NCBI RefSeq assembly: GCF_022095675.1
Contig: NZ_JAHYSG010000001.1
Coordinates: forward strand, 303,711 to 367,710
DNA from: Dactylosporangium sp. AC04546
GTDB taxonomy: Bacteria > Actinomycetota > Actinomycetes > Mycobacteriales > Micromonosporaceae
DNA: 64,000 bases
Direction: 5' to 3'
Part shown: one piece after another, positions 48,927-58,138 of the stretch
Numbering within the stretch: position 1 is the stretch's first letter
Layout: the number at the start of each line of letters is the position of its first letter
Made by a program: the position numbers and the translations under genes
The notes under the pieces: generated by a model
Databases searched by the model: none
What the model was told of the DNA's origin: nothing
What the model saw: the letters and a program-made list of their open reading frames with translations, nothing else

Positions 48927-49613
48927 CTAGATCAGGAACGAGGTGCGCGCCTGCTCGCCCACGTTGATGACACCGACCACGGCGCCGGCCCGGTCGTGGA
49001 CGTTCCTCGTCCGGTTGGTGCGCATGAGCTCGCGGATTCCCGGTGGCAACGCCGGCGGGTCGTTCTCGGTCAGGCGCATCCGGGTCGCGGCGGCGATGAG
49101 GCGGGAGGTGAGGCGGGCGGCGTCGGTGCTGACCGGGACACGGCCGAACTCCCAGCCGGACACGGTGAGGTCCAGCAGTTCCAGCGTGTGGATCAGCAGC
49201 CAGTTCGGGTCGGTCAGCACCATCGCCCGCTTGGCGTTCGCCTCGATGGCGGCCAGCGCCGCGGCCAGGTGGATGTACGGATGCAAGCCCGAGGGTACGT
49301 CCGTGAGCCGGTACTGCAGGCCCGACTGCCGGTACAGCGCGCGGTAGTTGCGCCGGTCCAGGCCGTACCCGCGGGCGCCGGCCTGCGCCTGGAGGTCGTC
49401 GTGCGCCTGCTCGGCCACCTCGTGCACGATCCGGTTCGCCACGGCCAGTCCGTCGTCGTCGCCGAGGAGCCGCGCCAGCGAACCGGCCTGGTCCTGGAAC
49501 CGGTCCGGGACATGGCCGCCGTAGCGCCGCTGGAGGTCAGCGATCAGCGCCGCCTGCCGCGCAGGATCGACCATGAGTGGCCTGTCGGCCGCCTTGCGCC
49601 GGAACCACCGCAT
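48927..49613 (-). CDS. Hypothetical protein
   Basis: 228 residues, soluble, not recognised. It starts RWFRRKAADRP and contains long helical stretches (LARLLGDDDGLAVANRIVHEVAEQAHDDL) and a short aromatic segment (GYGLDRRNYRALYRQSGLQYRLTD). ATG at 49613 has GAGGAG upstream. The 228 bp between the symporter and this gene hold the hairpin and a 54-codon open frame (48750-48911) that I do not accept as a gene. It is followed on the minus strand by nothing close, so it is probably a single-gene unit. Confidence 0.75.
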   Translation of the reverse strand: MRWFRRKAADRPLMVDPARQAALIADLQRRYGGHVPDRFQDQAGSLARLLGDDDGLAVANRIVHEVAEQAHDDLQAQAGARGYGLDRRNYRALYRQSGLQYRLTDVPSGLHPYIHLAAALAAIEANAKRAMVLTDPNWLLIHTLELLDLTVSGWEFGRVPVSTDAARLTSRLIAAATRMRLTENDPPALPPGIRELMRTNRTRNVHDRAGAVVGVINVGEQARTSFLI

Positions 49614-49696
49614 GCCCGCTCCTCGCCCGACCTTCGATTCGAGGATGCTACCGGTTGTTCCCGGACCGCACCTCTCGACGCCGGGAGCACCGACGG

Positions 49697-50938
49697 CTAT
49701 GCGGTGCTCGGTAGCGGCTCGGCCGGCCAGTTCAGGACCTTGGCGCCGAGCACCGCCGCCTGCAGGGTGAACCGGTGTGCCGGGTCGGTCGCGTCGTAGC
49801 CGGTCAAGGTCTTGATCCGGGCCAGCCGGTAGGTCACCGTGCGCACCGACACGTGCAGCCGCTTGGCTGACTCGGTGGCCACCCCGCCGGTGGTGAAGTA
49901 GGCGTCCAGCGTGTCCAGGAGCGGTTTGGCGCCGCCGCGCGCGTGCGTCAGCGGGGTGAGCACCCCGGAGACGAGGTCGACGATGGCGGGCTGATCGCGC
50001 AGCAGCACCCGGTACACCAGCAGGTCGTGTGCGGTGATGATCATCTTGTCGGTGTGCAGTCGCCCGGCCATGGTCAGCGCCTCGCGGGCCTCCTCGTACG
50101 AGCGGGCGATGCCGTACAGGCCGGGATGGGGGCGGCCGACCGCGACCCGCCACGGTCGTCCATGCCGGAGACGGTTGAGCTCGCCGTGCATCAGCCGGCC
50201 GAGGTCGTTGTCCTGGCCGGCCGGTGCGGTCCTGCCTGCCGCGGCGGCCTCGGCCGGGGCGAGCACGACGAGCAGGCCCTCTTTGGTGGCCACGAGGACA
50301 TCACGGTCGCCGAGCCGGTCGAAGATGACCGCCTCGAGGGCGCTGATCGCCGTGTCGGTGTCGGGCAGCCGCCGGCTCGGGGCGGCCAGCGCCACCTGGT
50401 GCACGCGGGCGAGGTCGAGCCCGAACGGTTCCGCTCGCTCGACCAGGCTGCCGAGGTCGGAGTCGCCCCGCAGCAGATCGTCGATGAGTTCCCGGCGCAG
50501 TGCCTCCTCCCGGCGGACCAGGTCGCGGCGGGCGACCGCGTAGCCCTCGGCGAGGGTGGCGACCGCGTCGTCGATGACGTGCAGCACCGCTGCGGCCGCG
50601 GCGCGCACGACCTCGCTGTCGCGGGAGCGCGCCACCGTGGGCAGGTCCTGCCACAGCCGGCGCGCGGAGGACAGGTACAGCTGCACCACCCGTCCGGCCG
50701 AGATGCCCTGCTCGGCCGCCTGCCGGCCGAGGCGAGCCACCGCATCGAGCTCGGCGCGCTTCGGACGCCGCCCGCTGACCGCCGCGTCGGCCAGCATCGG
50801 CAGGTAGTCACCGAGCAACCGCACCGGTACGCCGCCCGCGTCGGCGGCGGCGGCGGTGGCGACGTCGGCCAGCCAGGCCTGCTGCGCAGGCAACGACTCG
50901 GGCGCCGTGGCGCGGCGCCGCCTGCTGGTGCCGGACAC
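49697..50938 (-). CDS. PucR/CdaR-type transcriptional regulator
   Basis: 413-residue regulator. A helical N-terminal region (RVVQLYLSSARRLW...DDAVATLAEGYAVARRD) leads to a GGDEF-like, cyclase-related module (AVGRPHPGLYGIARSYEEAREAL) and the C-terminal PucR HTH_30 (LLDTLDAYFTTGGVATESAKRLHVSVRTVTYRLARI). Such proteins respond to small metabolites. The GTG at 50938 (GGGAGGTGG upstream) is preferred over the GTG at 50956. A palindrome (50997-51011) lies upstream of it, so it may be autoregulated. Confidence 0.9.
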   Translation of the reverse strand: MSGTSRRRRATAPESLPAQQAWLADVATAAAADAGGVPVRLLGDYLPMLADAAVSGRRPKRAELDAVARLGRQAAEQGISAGRVVQLYLSSARRLWQDLPTVARSRDSEVVRAAAAAVLHVIDDAVATLAEGYAVARRDLVRREEALRRELIDDLLRGDSDLGSLVERAEPFGLDLARVHQVALAAPSRRLPDTDTAISALEAVIFDRLGDRDVLVATKEGLLVVLAPAEAAAAGRTAPAGQDNDLGRLMHGELNRLRHGRPWRVAVGRPHPGLYGIARSYEEAREALTMAGRLHTDKMIITAHDLLVYRVLLRDQPAIVDLVSGVLTPLTHARGGAKPLLDTLDAYFTTGGVATESAKRLHVSVRTVTYRLARIKTLTGYDATDPAHRFTLQAAVLGAKVLNWPAEPLPSTA

Positions 50939-50996
50939 GCCCCAGCCACCTCCCACCTCTAGGACCGCCCGGGTGACCGGCCCGGATCCATGTTGT

Positions 50997-51011
50997 TGCC
51001 GGTCACCGGCA
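50997..51011. promoter_or_regulatory. Palindrome TGCCGGTCACCGGCA upstream of the PucR-type gene
   Basis: Perfect 7-bp arms around one base. 14 of its 15 bases recur at 53091-53105, and a longer partly overlapping inverted repeat (50972-50981 with 50998-51007) is also present. Confidence 0.45.
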
Positions 51012-51049
51012 GTTTAAGCTCGTGGTCGGCGCTGTGGAGCGCCCTTGCG

Positions 51050-51388
51050 CTAGACGCGCTGCCGGTGCTCGACCGGCGCCGGCGGCCGGGCATCGCCGCA
51101 TGCGGCACAGTGGCGCGCTGCCGGCTGCCGTACCAGCTGCTCGATCGGAATGTCGTTCACGCAGCTCGTGCAGACGCCGTAGCGACCGTGCTCCAGGGCG
51201 TGCAGCGCACACTCGATGTCGTCGAGCCGGCGCCACGTGACCGCCGCCAGCGTCGACCGACCGGCGGTGCCGCGACGCTGCTGCGGCGGTTGGTCAAGCA
51301 GACGAAGTTGCGTGCGGTACCGGCTGCGATGATCTTGCAACAGGACGCGCAGGACATCGAGTTCTCGTTGCCTGCTGTCGGTGTACAC
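51050..51388 (-). CDS. DksA/TraR-type zinc-finger protein
   Basis: 112-residue protein: an N-terminal helical stretch (RQRELDVLRVLLQDHRSRYRTQLRLL) and a C-terminal four-cysteine zinc finger, CTSCVND...RHCAACG. DksA/TraR proteins bind RNA polymerase through its secondary channel; the acidic coiled-coil tip typical of DksA is not obvious here, so the effect is uncertain. GTG at 51388. It has a paralogue 40 bp upstream on the same strand, forming a small operon. Confidence 0.85.
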   Translation of the reverse strand: MYTDSRQRELDVLRVLLQDHRSRYRTQLRLLDQPPQQRRGTAGRSTLAAVTWRRLDDIECALHALEHGRYGVCTSCVNDIPIEQLVRQPAARHCAACGDARPPAPVEHRQRV

Positions 51389-51427
51389 GGTCGAATCTCC
51401 TCGTTCGTGCTGCCCGGTGGGAGCCGG

Positions 51428-51745
51428 TCAGCGTGCCCTGGCCTGGCAGGGCACGCAGAACCGGGCGTGCGGCAGGATCTCCAGCCGCGCGCCGGGAATC
51501 GGGTTGGTGCAGCGTTCGCAGTGCCCGTAGGCACCGTCGGTGATGCGGGACAGCGCGGCGGCGATCTCCTCGATCGCGTGGCGGGCGGCGACCGTGCGCT
51601 CAGCGACGGTCTGCGGGTCCTCGCCGGTGCTGCCCGGGTCGGTGCCGGCGGCGGTGAGCACCGCGAGATCCTGCGAGTGCTGACGCAGCTGGGCCTGCAG
51701 CGTCTGCCGGAGCGTGTCGATGCTCGGGCCGGTGTCGATGTTCAT
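51428..51745 (-). CDS. DksA/TraR-type zinc-finger protein, second copy
   Basis: 105-residue relative of the next gene. Helical region SIDTLRQTLQAQLRQHSQDLAVL, then RHAIEEIAAALSRITDGAYGHCERC and CVPCQARAR provide the Cys4 zinc finger (CERC and CVPC). The ATG at 51745 has GGAGATC upstream. Only about 30% of positions look shared with the copy at 51050, so the duplication is old. The actin-fold gene at 51809 follows upstream in the same direction with 63 bp between. Confidence 0.87.
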   Translation of the reverse strand: MNIDTGPSIDTLRQTLQAQLRQHSQDLAVLTAAGTDPGSTGEDPQTVAERTVAARHAIEEIAAALSRITDGAYGHCERCTNPIPGARLEILPHARFCVPCQARAR

Positions 51746-51808
51746 TCGGATCTCCCATCAGCGGTCGGATAGAGCGGTCGGCGGTACCGCCGGACACACG
51801 CGCGTAGG

Positions 51809-52645
51809 TCAGAGGCCTACGGCGCTGCGACGCAGCGCCGCCAGGGCGGCCAGCCCCGCGCCACGCACCGCCGCCAGATGCGGCGCGACGGGACGGCGCA
51901 CCGCGATGCCGGCGGCACCTGCGACGCGGGCCGCCAGCTGCGGACGGGTCGCGCCGCCACCGACGAGGAGCAGGCCCCCGTGCACCGCGGCCGCGACGGC
52001 CTGGCGGTGGCCGGGCTGCCGGCGCACCTGGCCGATGAGATCGGTGACAGCGGCGACGATCGCCGCATTGGGGTCCGGTCCACCGGCCTGGTCGTGCAAT
52101 CCGACGTCGCGCCGGTGGGCCGCGACGATCACGCCACCCGCCAGCACGGCGACCTCGGTCAGGTGCGCGCCGACATCGGCGATCAGCAACGGGCCGGGTG
52201 CCGCACCGGAACCGATCGCGGCGGCGCGCACGGTGTCGATGAACAGCAGCCGTGCCGGCTTGAACACGGTCGTCATCACCTCACGCAGGGCCAGTTCCGC
52301 GCGGGAGCCGGTGCCCACGGGCCGGCACGCCACGACCACGGCACCCGCGGGCAGCGGCCTTCGCCGGCCACCCACGAGACCGGACAGCAGCACCTGCATC
52401 GGCTCCGGTTCGGCGATCGAGCCTCTGACGACCGGGCCGGACCGATACGCGGCGGCCGGCGCCGGGTTGGCGGCGTGCAGGGTACCGCGGCCGGACGCCC
52501 AGACCCGGGTGTTGGCGCTGCCGAGGTCGACGCCCACGGCCGCGGGCTCGTGTGCCGCGCCCTCGTCGGCGGGGCGTGTCATCCCGGCACGCCGGAGGTC
52601 CTCCGGGCGTGCAACAGCGGCGTTGTCGGCTGGTGTCGTCAGCAC
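51809..52645 (-). CDS. Actin-fold (MreB/Hsp70-like) ATPase-type protein
   Basis: 278 residues. The nucleotide-binding motifs of the actin/Hsp70 superfamily are present: phosphate-1 VGVDLGSANTRVWA (38-51), phosphate-2 LLIADVGAHLTEVAV, adenosine LLLVGGGATRPQLAARV. It is shorter than MreB (about 340) and lacks an Hsp70 substrate domain; the C-terminal subdomain is small. GTG at 52645 has GGGAG upstream. Partner and function are unknown; possible roles are in cell-shape or stress complexes. Its neighbours are the two zinc-finger genes and, across a 732-bp gap, a secreted protease. Confidence 0.82.
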   Translation of the reverse strand: MLTTPADNAAVARPEDLRRAGMTRPADEGAAHEPAAVGVDLGSANTRVWASGRGTLHAANPAPAAAYRSGPVVRGSIAEPEPMQVLLSGLVGGRRRPLPAGAVVVACRPVGTGSRAELALREVMTTVFKPARLLFIDTVRAAAIGSGAAPGPLLIADVGAHLTEVAVLAGGVIVAAHRRDVGLHDQAGGPDPNAAIVAAVTDLIGQVRRQPGHRQAVAAAVHGGLLLVGGGATRPQLAARVAGAAGIAVRRPVAPHLAAVRGAGLAALAALRRSAVGL

Positions 52646-53089
52646 TGGTGCTCCCTTCGGGTAGCAAGACGCGGTCCAAGACAGTGACGGAGTTTTGCTG
52701 GCTGGCGGTGTGGACCCGACAAGGGCGAACCACACGCGGCTGCGACGAACGACGGGCCGGACCCGGATCGCCGTGTGGGCCGTCTGCGCGGTCGGCCCGA
52801 CGGTCAGCGGACGGTGGTCGGCCGGCGGTTCGGGCCGGGCGGCGACGGCTGCCGGCAGGCGCGCCCGAGCCCGGCGCGTTCCCAGACGGCACCCGGCCAG
52901 GCCGGTCCGGCACCGGGTAAACCGCTCCGCACGGGGCAGGCGGCGACCGGGGCGGCAGGTCGGCTGCCAGAGAACACGCCGGTCGTCATCGTCACCACCC
53001 CTGCAAGCCGTACCGGAAGGAACTCCCAGCATCGGCCACCCGCCACCGGCACACACCAGCACCGGTCGGCAACCTCACACCCGGCCCCG

Positions 53090-53106
53090 TTGCCGATCAC
53101 CGGCAA
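53090..53106. promoter_or_regulatory. Palindrome TTGCCGATCACCGGCAA
   Basis: Near-perfect inverted repeat with one asymmetric pair; 14 of 15 core bases match the one at 50997-51011. Located between the actin-fold gene and the protease. Confidence 0.45.
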
Positions 53107-53235
53107 TGTCGCGGTCGCCCCGGCCACTCATCCGTCATTCACGCTCGGCGCCATGCGGTACCGCCGGCGCAACAAAAACGGCCGCTGTCGCGCCCTTTCT
53201 TGCATCACGCTCCGAGCGCCCGCGGAGCCGATGAC

Positions 53236-53264
53236 ATATGTCCATTTTACGAACTTCGATGTCG
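53236..53264 (+). promoter_or_regulatory. Candidate promoter of the subtilisin gene
   Basis: TTTACG (53236-53241) and GATAAC (53259-53264) are spaced 17 bp apart in the AT-rich patch, each matching the consensus at 4 of 6 positions. A leader of roughly 105 bases would follow before the GTG at 53378. Confidence 0.35.
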
Positions 53265-53377
53265 TTTGGATAACGAATCGCTGTTCCCGTGGATTGTCGG
53301 TATCCCGGGCTGGGACGCTCGCGACGCCGGTGCTACCGCGCCGGCTCGCCCTCGGACAGTTCCAACGGAGGAACACC

Positions 53378-54856
53378 GTGAAACTCCCCCGTCGCAAGGT
53401 CATCACGGCCTCGTGCGTCGCGACGCTCGCCGCCGGTGCCCTGGCCGGCGCCGCCCTGCCGACAACGGCGTCGGCCGCAGGAGCGCAGAGCACCTACATC
53501 GTCCTGGCGCCGCAGGGCCAGTCGACGCAGCGGGCAGCCGCGCGGGTCACCGCCGCCGGCGGTACCGTCGTCGCGAACTACACCCAGATCGGCGTCCTCG
53601 TCGCCCGCTCGGCCAACCCGGGCTTCGAGACGGCGGTGGCCGGATCCGGTGTGGAAGCCGTCGCCTCCACCGCGGGCCTGGGCACGGCCCTGGAGGACAG
53701 CACGACCATCGAGGCCACCGACGTCACGGCGGTCTCCGCGCCGGGTGACCCGACCGGCGAGCCGCTGTTCGGCCTGCAGTGGGACATGGTCCAGATCGAC
53801 GTGCCGCAGGCCCACGCGGTGACGACCGGCAGCGCCAACGTCGTCGTCGGCGTGCTGGACAGCGGCATCTCCAGCACCCACCCCGATCTGGCCACGCAGA
53901 TCGCCAAGGACAAGAGCGTCTCCTGCATCGGCGGCGTGACCGACGTGAGCGAGGCCGCCTGGAACCCGACGACCTCGGACCACGGCACCCACGTCGCCGG
54001 CACGATCGCCGCCGCCGTCAACGGCATCGGCGTCGCCGGTGTCGCGCCCGGCGTGAAGGTCGCCTCCGTCAAGGTGGTCAACGACGACGGGTTCATCTAC
54101 CCCGAGGCGGCCGTCTGCGGCTTCCTCTGGGCCGCCGACCACGGCATGCAGGTCACCAACAACAGCTACTACATCGACCCGTGGGAGTTCAACTGCCGCA
54201 ACGACGCGCGGCAGCGCCCGGTCTGGCTCGCCGTGCAGCGCGCGATCCGCTACTCGCAGAGCAAGGGCGTGCTCAACGTCGCATCCGCGGGCAACTCCAA
54301 CGTGGACCTTCAGCACAAGTTCACCGACAGCACCAGCCCGAACGACGGTAGCTACCCGGTGGAGGACCGCACCATCACGGGAGCCTGCGTGGACCTCCCG
54401 GCCGAGGCGCCCGGCGTGGTCACCGTCTCGGCGACCGGACCGACCCGCATGAAGAGCTACTACTCCTCGTACGGTCAGGGCGTTGTCGACGTCGCCGCAC
54501 CCGGTGGCGACACCCGGTTCCGCAACCTCGGCACGCCGTCGACGCTCTCGGACGGCATCCTGTCGACCACGTTCAACACCACGACGAAGACCAACGGCTG
54601 GGGCTACAAGCAGGGCACCTCGATGGCCGGCCCGCACGTGGCCGGCGTGGCGGCGCTCGCGCTGTCCGCGCACCCCGGCCTCCAGCCGGGCGCGCTGGCG
54701 TCGTCGTTGGAGCGCACCGCCGAGGCACTGCCGTGCCCGACCGGCGTCTACAACCCGGTGCCCAAGCTCGCCGGGTTCGAGGCGACGTGCACCGGCGGCA
54801 ACCGCAACGGCTTCTACGGCGCCGGCGAGGTCAACGCCTACAACGCCGTGCGGTAG
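53378..54856 (+). CDS. Secreted subtilisin-family serine protease (S8)
   Basis: 492-residue protease. The signal peptide (PRRKVITASC, hydrophobic core, ASAAG near residue 34) is followed by a propeptide of about 80 residues and the S8 domain: catalytic Asp161 (GVLDSGI), His202 (DHGTHVAGT) and Ser415 (GTSMAGPHVAG). Cysteines at CIGG and CGFLW and in the C-terminal part may form disulfides, consistent with secretion. GTG at 53378 has GGAGG upstream. A strong hairpin follows the stop. Likely an extracellular nutrient protease. Confidence 0.95.
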   Translation: MKLPRRKVITASCVATLAAGALAGAALPTTASAAGAQSTYIVLAPQGQSTQRAAARVTAAGGTVVANYTQIGVLVARSANPGFETAVAGSGVEAVASTAGLGTALEDSTTIEATDVTAVSAPGDPTGEPLFGLQWDMVQIDVPQAHAVTTGSANVVVGVLDSGISSTHPDLATQIAKDKSVSCIGGVTDVSEAAWNPTTSDHGTHVAGTIAAAVNGIGVAGVAPGVKVASVKVVNDDGFIYPEAAVCGFLWAADHGMQVTNNSYYIDPWEFNCRNDARQRPVWLAVQRAIRYSQSKGVLNVASAGNSNVDLQHKFTDSTSPNDGSYPVEDRTITGACVDLPAEAPGVVTVSATGPTRMKSYYSSYGQGVVDVAAPGGDTRFRNLGTPSTLSDGILSTTFNTTTKTNGWGYKQGTSMAGPHVAGVAALALSAHPGLQPGALASSLERTAEALPCPTGVYNPVPKLAGFEATCTGGNRNGFYGAGEVNAYNAVR

Positions 54857-54880
54857 CGACGCAGCCGGCGCGTAGACAGC

Positions 54881-54917
54881 TGCGTGGGCCTGCTCCGGCG
54901 AGGAGCAGGCCCACGCA
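54881..54917 (+). terminator. Strong hairpin terminator after the protease
   Basis: A perfect 16-bp stem (TGCGTGGGCCTGCTCC, 54881-54896, with 54902-54917) and a 5-base loop lie 24 bp after the stop and before the convergent gene ending at 54939. Confidence 0.85.
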
Positions 54918-54938
54918 CGCTCACGGCCCTGGGCATCG

Positions 54939-56078
54939 TCACCCGGTGGACCGGGGCGCGAGCTCCTGCCAGGCGTCGAACCACCGCAACGCGTCGTGCT
55001 CCGACACCTCGACATGGCCGGCCAGCTCCACGAAGGCTGTCCGGACCCGCTCGTGATCTGTGTCGCGGAGCCGCTGATGGTCACGACGGATCTCCGCGAA
55101 CGTGGCGAGGAACCGCCGCAGGATCTGCCCACCCCGCTGCGGCCGGCGGCAGACGCCGTACAGCGCGAGCGCGTATGCGCGGGATGCGTCCGCCCGCGCC
55201 CCGCGGCAGCATCCCCAGAACCTGAACGGGGTGTCGACGTTGGCCCGCAGCCACAGACCCGACCGCACGTGCCGCAACCGCAGGCTGACCGCCGTTGCGC
55301 GGTACCGGGCCCGCAGGCTCACGGCATCGGCCCGCGACACGCCGTCGACCTCCAGCTCGCGCAGCTCGGGCAGGTTGGGCAGACTGACGGGATCGCACCT
55401 GTGACCGCCGACCAGCGCGAGCCGGCGCAGCCGGGGCAGCGCCGTGAGTGCCGCGGCGTCGCTGAGCCCACCGCCGGCGTCCGACCACGACACGGTGAGG
55501 TCCGTCAGGTTGGTGAGCGTCGCGAGCGGGCCCAGCGTCACCTCACTCCCGGCCGCGACGTGCAGCCGCTCCACGTCGGTGAGGCCGGCCGGGACACCGA
55601 CGGCCGAGACCGTGCCCCACGTGCGCAGGTCGAGGTGGCGCCCGGCGTCGAGCGCGGTGACGGATTCGGGCACGGCACCGTCGCGAAGGACGCACGACCG
55701 AACGGAGTCCGGCAACGCGAGCGTGTGCACTCCGCCGCCGATCTCGACGACCGCCGCGGCGGTCCCGGTGAGGTCGACCAGCGGCGGCGGCTCGCACCAC
55801 ACGACCGTGGTGATCCCCGGACGGGACCCCACCGCGGCGCTGAACCCACGGTCGGCGCCCCACCAGGTGACGGCGGTGACGTCGAGCGTGTCCAGCGCCT
55901 CCCACCGCACCGGGCCGGTCATCGGCACCGGCACCGCACCCCACGCGGACAGCTCCAGATGCCGGGTGCCGGCGGGGACAGCGACGGGTCCGGCGCCGAA
56001 GTCGACCGACCGCGGTCGCGTGTCGCCGTCCCGGCCCGTCGATACGCCCACTGAGGCACGGTACCGCCGTGGCGCCAC
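54939..56078 (-). CDS. Hypothetical protein with leucine-rich-repeat-like centre
   Basis: 379 residues, not recognised. Residues about 165-260 contain short leucine-rich repeats (LHVAAGSEVTLGPLATLTNLTDLTVSW, LTALPRLRRLALVGG, LPNLPELRELEVDGV) with a period near 22-24. The C-terminal half is basic and Trp-rich (LRHVRSGLWLRANVDTPFRFW) and ends ALRWFDAWQELAPR. The start is uncertain: the GTG at 56078 (GGGGA 8 bp before) or the GTG at 56051. No signal peptide is seen. It may be an intracellular scaffold; function unknown. Confidence 0.68.
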   Translation of the reverse strand: MAPRRYRASVGVSTGRDGDTRPRSVDFGAGPVAVPAGTRHLELSAWGAVPVPMTGPVRWEALDTLDVTAVTWWGADRGFSAAVGSRPGITTVVWCEPPPLVDLTGTAAAVVEIGGGVHTLALPDSVRSCVLRDGAVPESVTALDAGRHLDLRTWGTVSAVGVPAGLTDVERLHVAAGSEVTLGPLATLTNLTDLTVSWSDAGGGLSDAAALTALPRLRRLALVGGHRCDPVSLPNLPELRELEVDGVSRADAVSLRARYRATAVSLRLRHVRSGLWLRANVDTPFRFWGCCRGARADASRAYALALYGVCRRPQRGGQILRRFLATFAEIRRDHQRLRDTDHERVRTAFVELAGHVEVSEHDALRWFDAWQELAPRSTG

Positions 56079-56293
56079 GGTCGACGTCCCCGAGCCCGGC
56101 CGCGTGATCACCGGGGGCCTACGGGCGGTTGTCACCCTTCGCCTCGCTCGATCGTGCCGGGTGAGCAGCATAGTGTGATTTGCGGTGGCCGACACGATCG
56201 TGATCGGGGTCGGCGCGACGGCCTGACCGCGGACGTCCACCTTGCGCGCGGTCACATCGCCCCGTGTCACACACGAACGGATAGGGCCCGACG

Positions 56294-58138
56294 ATGTTCG
56301 CACGCCTGGCGGCCCGGCTGGTGAGCCCGACGCCGCCGCCACTTCGGCTGGGGATCCTGGTCGGCGTGCTGCTCGTCGTGGTCGAGATGCTGCTGACCTT
56401 TCTGCTCAGACGCTTTGTGTCGCGGGAAGTCCTGGAAGTGTTCCTCCTGCTCGGCGTGCTGGCGATCTCCATGATCTGGGGCCTGCGGCTGGCGGTGGCC
56501 ATGGCGGTCGCCAGTGTCGTGGCCTACAACGTCGGCTATGTCGAGCCCGTCCGGACCTTCGACGTCACGCAGCGGCAGGAGTGGGCGGAACTCGTGGCGT
56601 TCCTCGTCGCGGCGGTACTGGCCGCCCTGATGGCCCAGATCGCCCGCGCTCGAGCGCTCGAGTCGATCGAGCGCCGCCAGGAGGCCGAACTCTTCGCCGG
56701 GCTGGGCCGCCTCGTGCTGTCCATGCGCGATCTGCGGTCGGTGCTGCCGGAGGCTTCACGCCGCATCGAGCGGACGCTGCAGCTGCGGTTCGCGGCGGTC
56801 GAGTGCGACAGCGTCCCGTCGGATGAGCGCCGGATGGCACTCCCGCTGCAGTACGGATCGCGGACCGGCACCCTCCTCGTCCCCACCGATCTGCCGGCTC
56901 CGGTCCTGCGGCGGCTGCGCGAACGGGTGGTGCCCCGGCTGGAGATGCTGCTGCACGGCGCGACCGACCGCGAGGCGATGGCCAACTCCCTGCGCGAGCT
57001 TGCGGCGGAACAGGCGAGCCTGCGGCGGGTGGCGGTGCTCGTCGCCCGCGGCGCCCCGCCGGCGGACGTCGTCGCCGCGGTCGCTGCCGAGACGACGGCG
57101 CTGCTGGCGGCGGACGCCACCAGGCTGGTGCGGCACGAGGCGCCCGACACGATCAGCGTCATCGCCGAGTACCGCAAGCCCGGCATCGAGTCCCTGCTGG
57201 GGCAGCAGCTCGCCGTCGACGGCGGCATCACGGGGGTGGTGCTGCGCACCGCCCGCCCGGCCCGCGTGGACACCTGTGCGGAACGCGGCGGTGCCCTCGC
57301 CGACCTGGCGCGCAGAGAGGGGTTCCGGTCGGTCGCGGCACCGATCATGGTCGAGGGCCGGGTCTGGGGCGCACTCGTCGTCGCGTGGGCCCGCCGGGAA
57401 CCCCCGCCACCCGAAACCGAGGAGCGGCTGGCCCAGTTCACCGAGCTCGTCGCCACCGCGGTCGCCAACGCTGAGAGCCGGGCGGAGCTCAACGCGTCGC
57501 GGACCCGGATCGTCCTGGCCGCCGACGAGGCCCGCCGCCGGATCGAGCGGGACCTGCACGACGGCGTCCAGCAGCGGCTGGTGTCGCTCGCCCTCGAACT
57601 CCGCGCGGCCGAGGCGCTGCTGCCGGGCGACCCCGGCGAGGCCAAGGTGCGGCTCTGCCACACCACCGAAGGCCTGGCCGATGCCTCCAAGGAACTGCAG
57701 GAGATCTCGCGGGGCCTCCACCCGGCCGTCCTCTCGCAGGGTGGCCTCATGCCCGCGCTGCGGACACTCGCCCGCCGCAGCGCCGTCCTGGCGACGATCA
57801 ACCCGGGCCCCAGACGCCAGCTGCCCAGCAGCGTCGAGGTCGCCGCCTACTACGTCGTGTCCGAGGCGCTCACGAACGCGACCAGGTACGCCCACGCCTC
57901 CAAGATCGACGTGGACGTCGACATCACCATCGACGACCAGACGGCGCGGGAGGTCCTCGTCCTCTGTATCCACGACGACGGCGTCGGTGGCGCCGACCCG
58001 GCCCTCGGCTCAGGGCTCGTGGGCCTCGTCGACCGCGTCGAGGCGCTCGGCGGACACCTGCGGATCTCCAGCCCGCCCGGCGCCGGGACAACGCTGCTCG
58101 CCACCCTGCCGGCCGACACCGGCCACACGCCGCCATGA
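56294..58138 (+). CDS. Sensor histidine kinase, NarL/DesK-type with GAF domain
   Basis: 614-residue membrane kinase. Three or four N-terminal helices (about 20-115) resemble a DUF4118-type sensor. A GAF domain (about 230-385, ending EERLAQFTELVATAVANAESRAEL) precedes a HisKA_3 region with His422 (RIERDLHDGVQQRL) and HATPase (EALTNATRYAHA, DDGVGGADP, GLVGLVDRVEALGG). The order is GAF - HisKA_3 - HATPase, usual for NarL-family kinases. No response regulator is adjacent. It is convergent with the next gene: stops TGA and TCA meet exactly at 58136-58141. Confidence 0.93.
   Translation: MFARLAARLVSPTPPPLRLGILVGVLLVVVEMLLTFLLRRFVSREVLEVFLLLGVLAISMIWGLRLAVAMAVASVVAYNVGYVEPVRTFDVTQRQEWAELVAFLVAAVLAALMAQIARARALESIERRQEAELFAGLGRLVLSMRDLRSVLPEASRRIERTLQLRFAAVECDSVPSDERRMALPLQYGSRTGTLLVPTDLPAPVLRRLRERVVPRLEMLLHGATDREAMANSLRELAAEQASLRRVAVLVARGAPPADVVAAVAAETTALLAADATRLVRHEAPDTISVIAEYRKPGIESLLGQQLAVDGGITGVVLRTARPARVDTCAERGGALADLARREGFRSVAAPIMVEGRVWGALVVAWARREPPPPETEERLAQFTELVATAVANAESRAELNASRTRIVLAADEARRRIERDLHDGVQQRLVSLALELRAAEALLPGDPGEAKVRLCHTTEGLADASKELQEISRGLHPAVLSQGGLMPALRTLARRSAVLATINPGPRRQLPSSVEVAAYYVVSEALTNATRYAHASKIDVDVDITIDDQTAREVLVLCIHDDGVGGADPALGSGLVGLVDRVEALGGHLRISSPPGAGTTLLATLPADTGHTPP

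Larger units (their letters stand above)
52646..53377. other. 732-bp gene-free region between the actin-fold gene and the protease
   Basis: No supported gene on either strand. It holds a copy of the TGCCGRTCACCGGCA palindrome (53091-53105), and an AT-rich patch (about 53228-53282) that stands out against its GC-rich surroundings and contains a candidate promoter for the protease. The region from 52646 to about 53080 shows no structure I can interpret. Confidence 0.6.
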
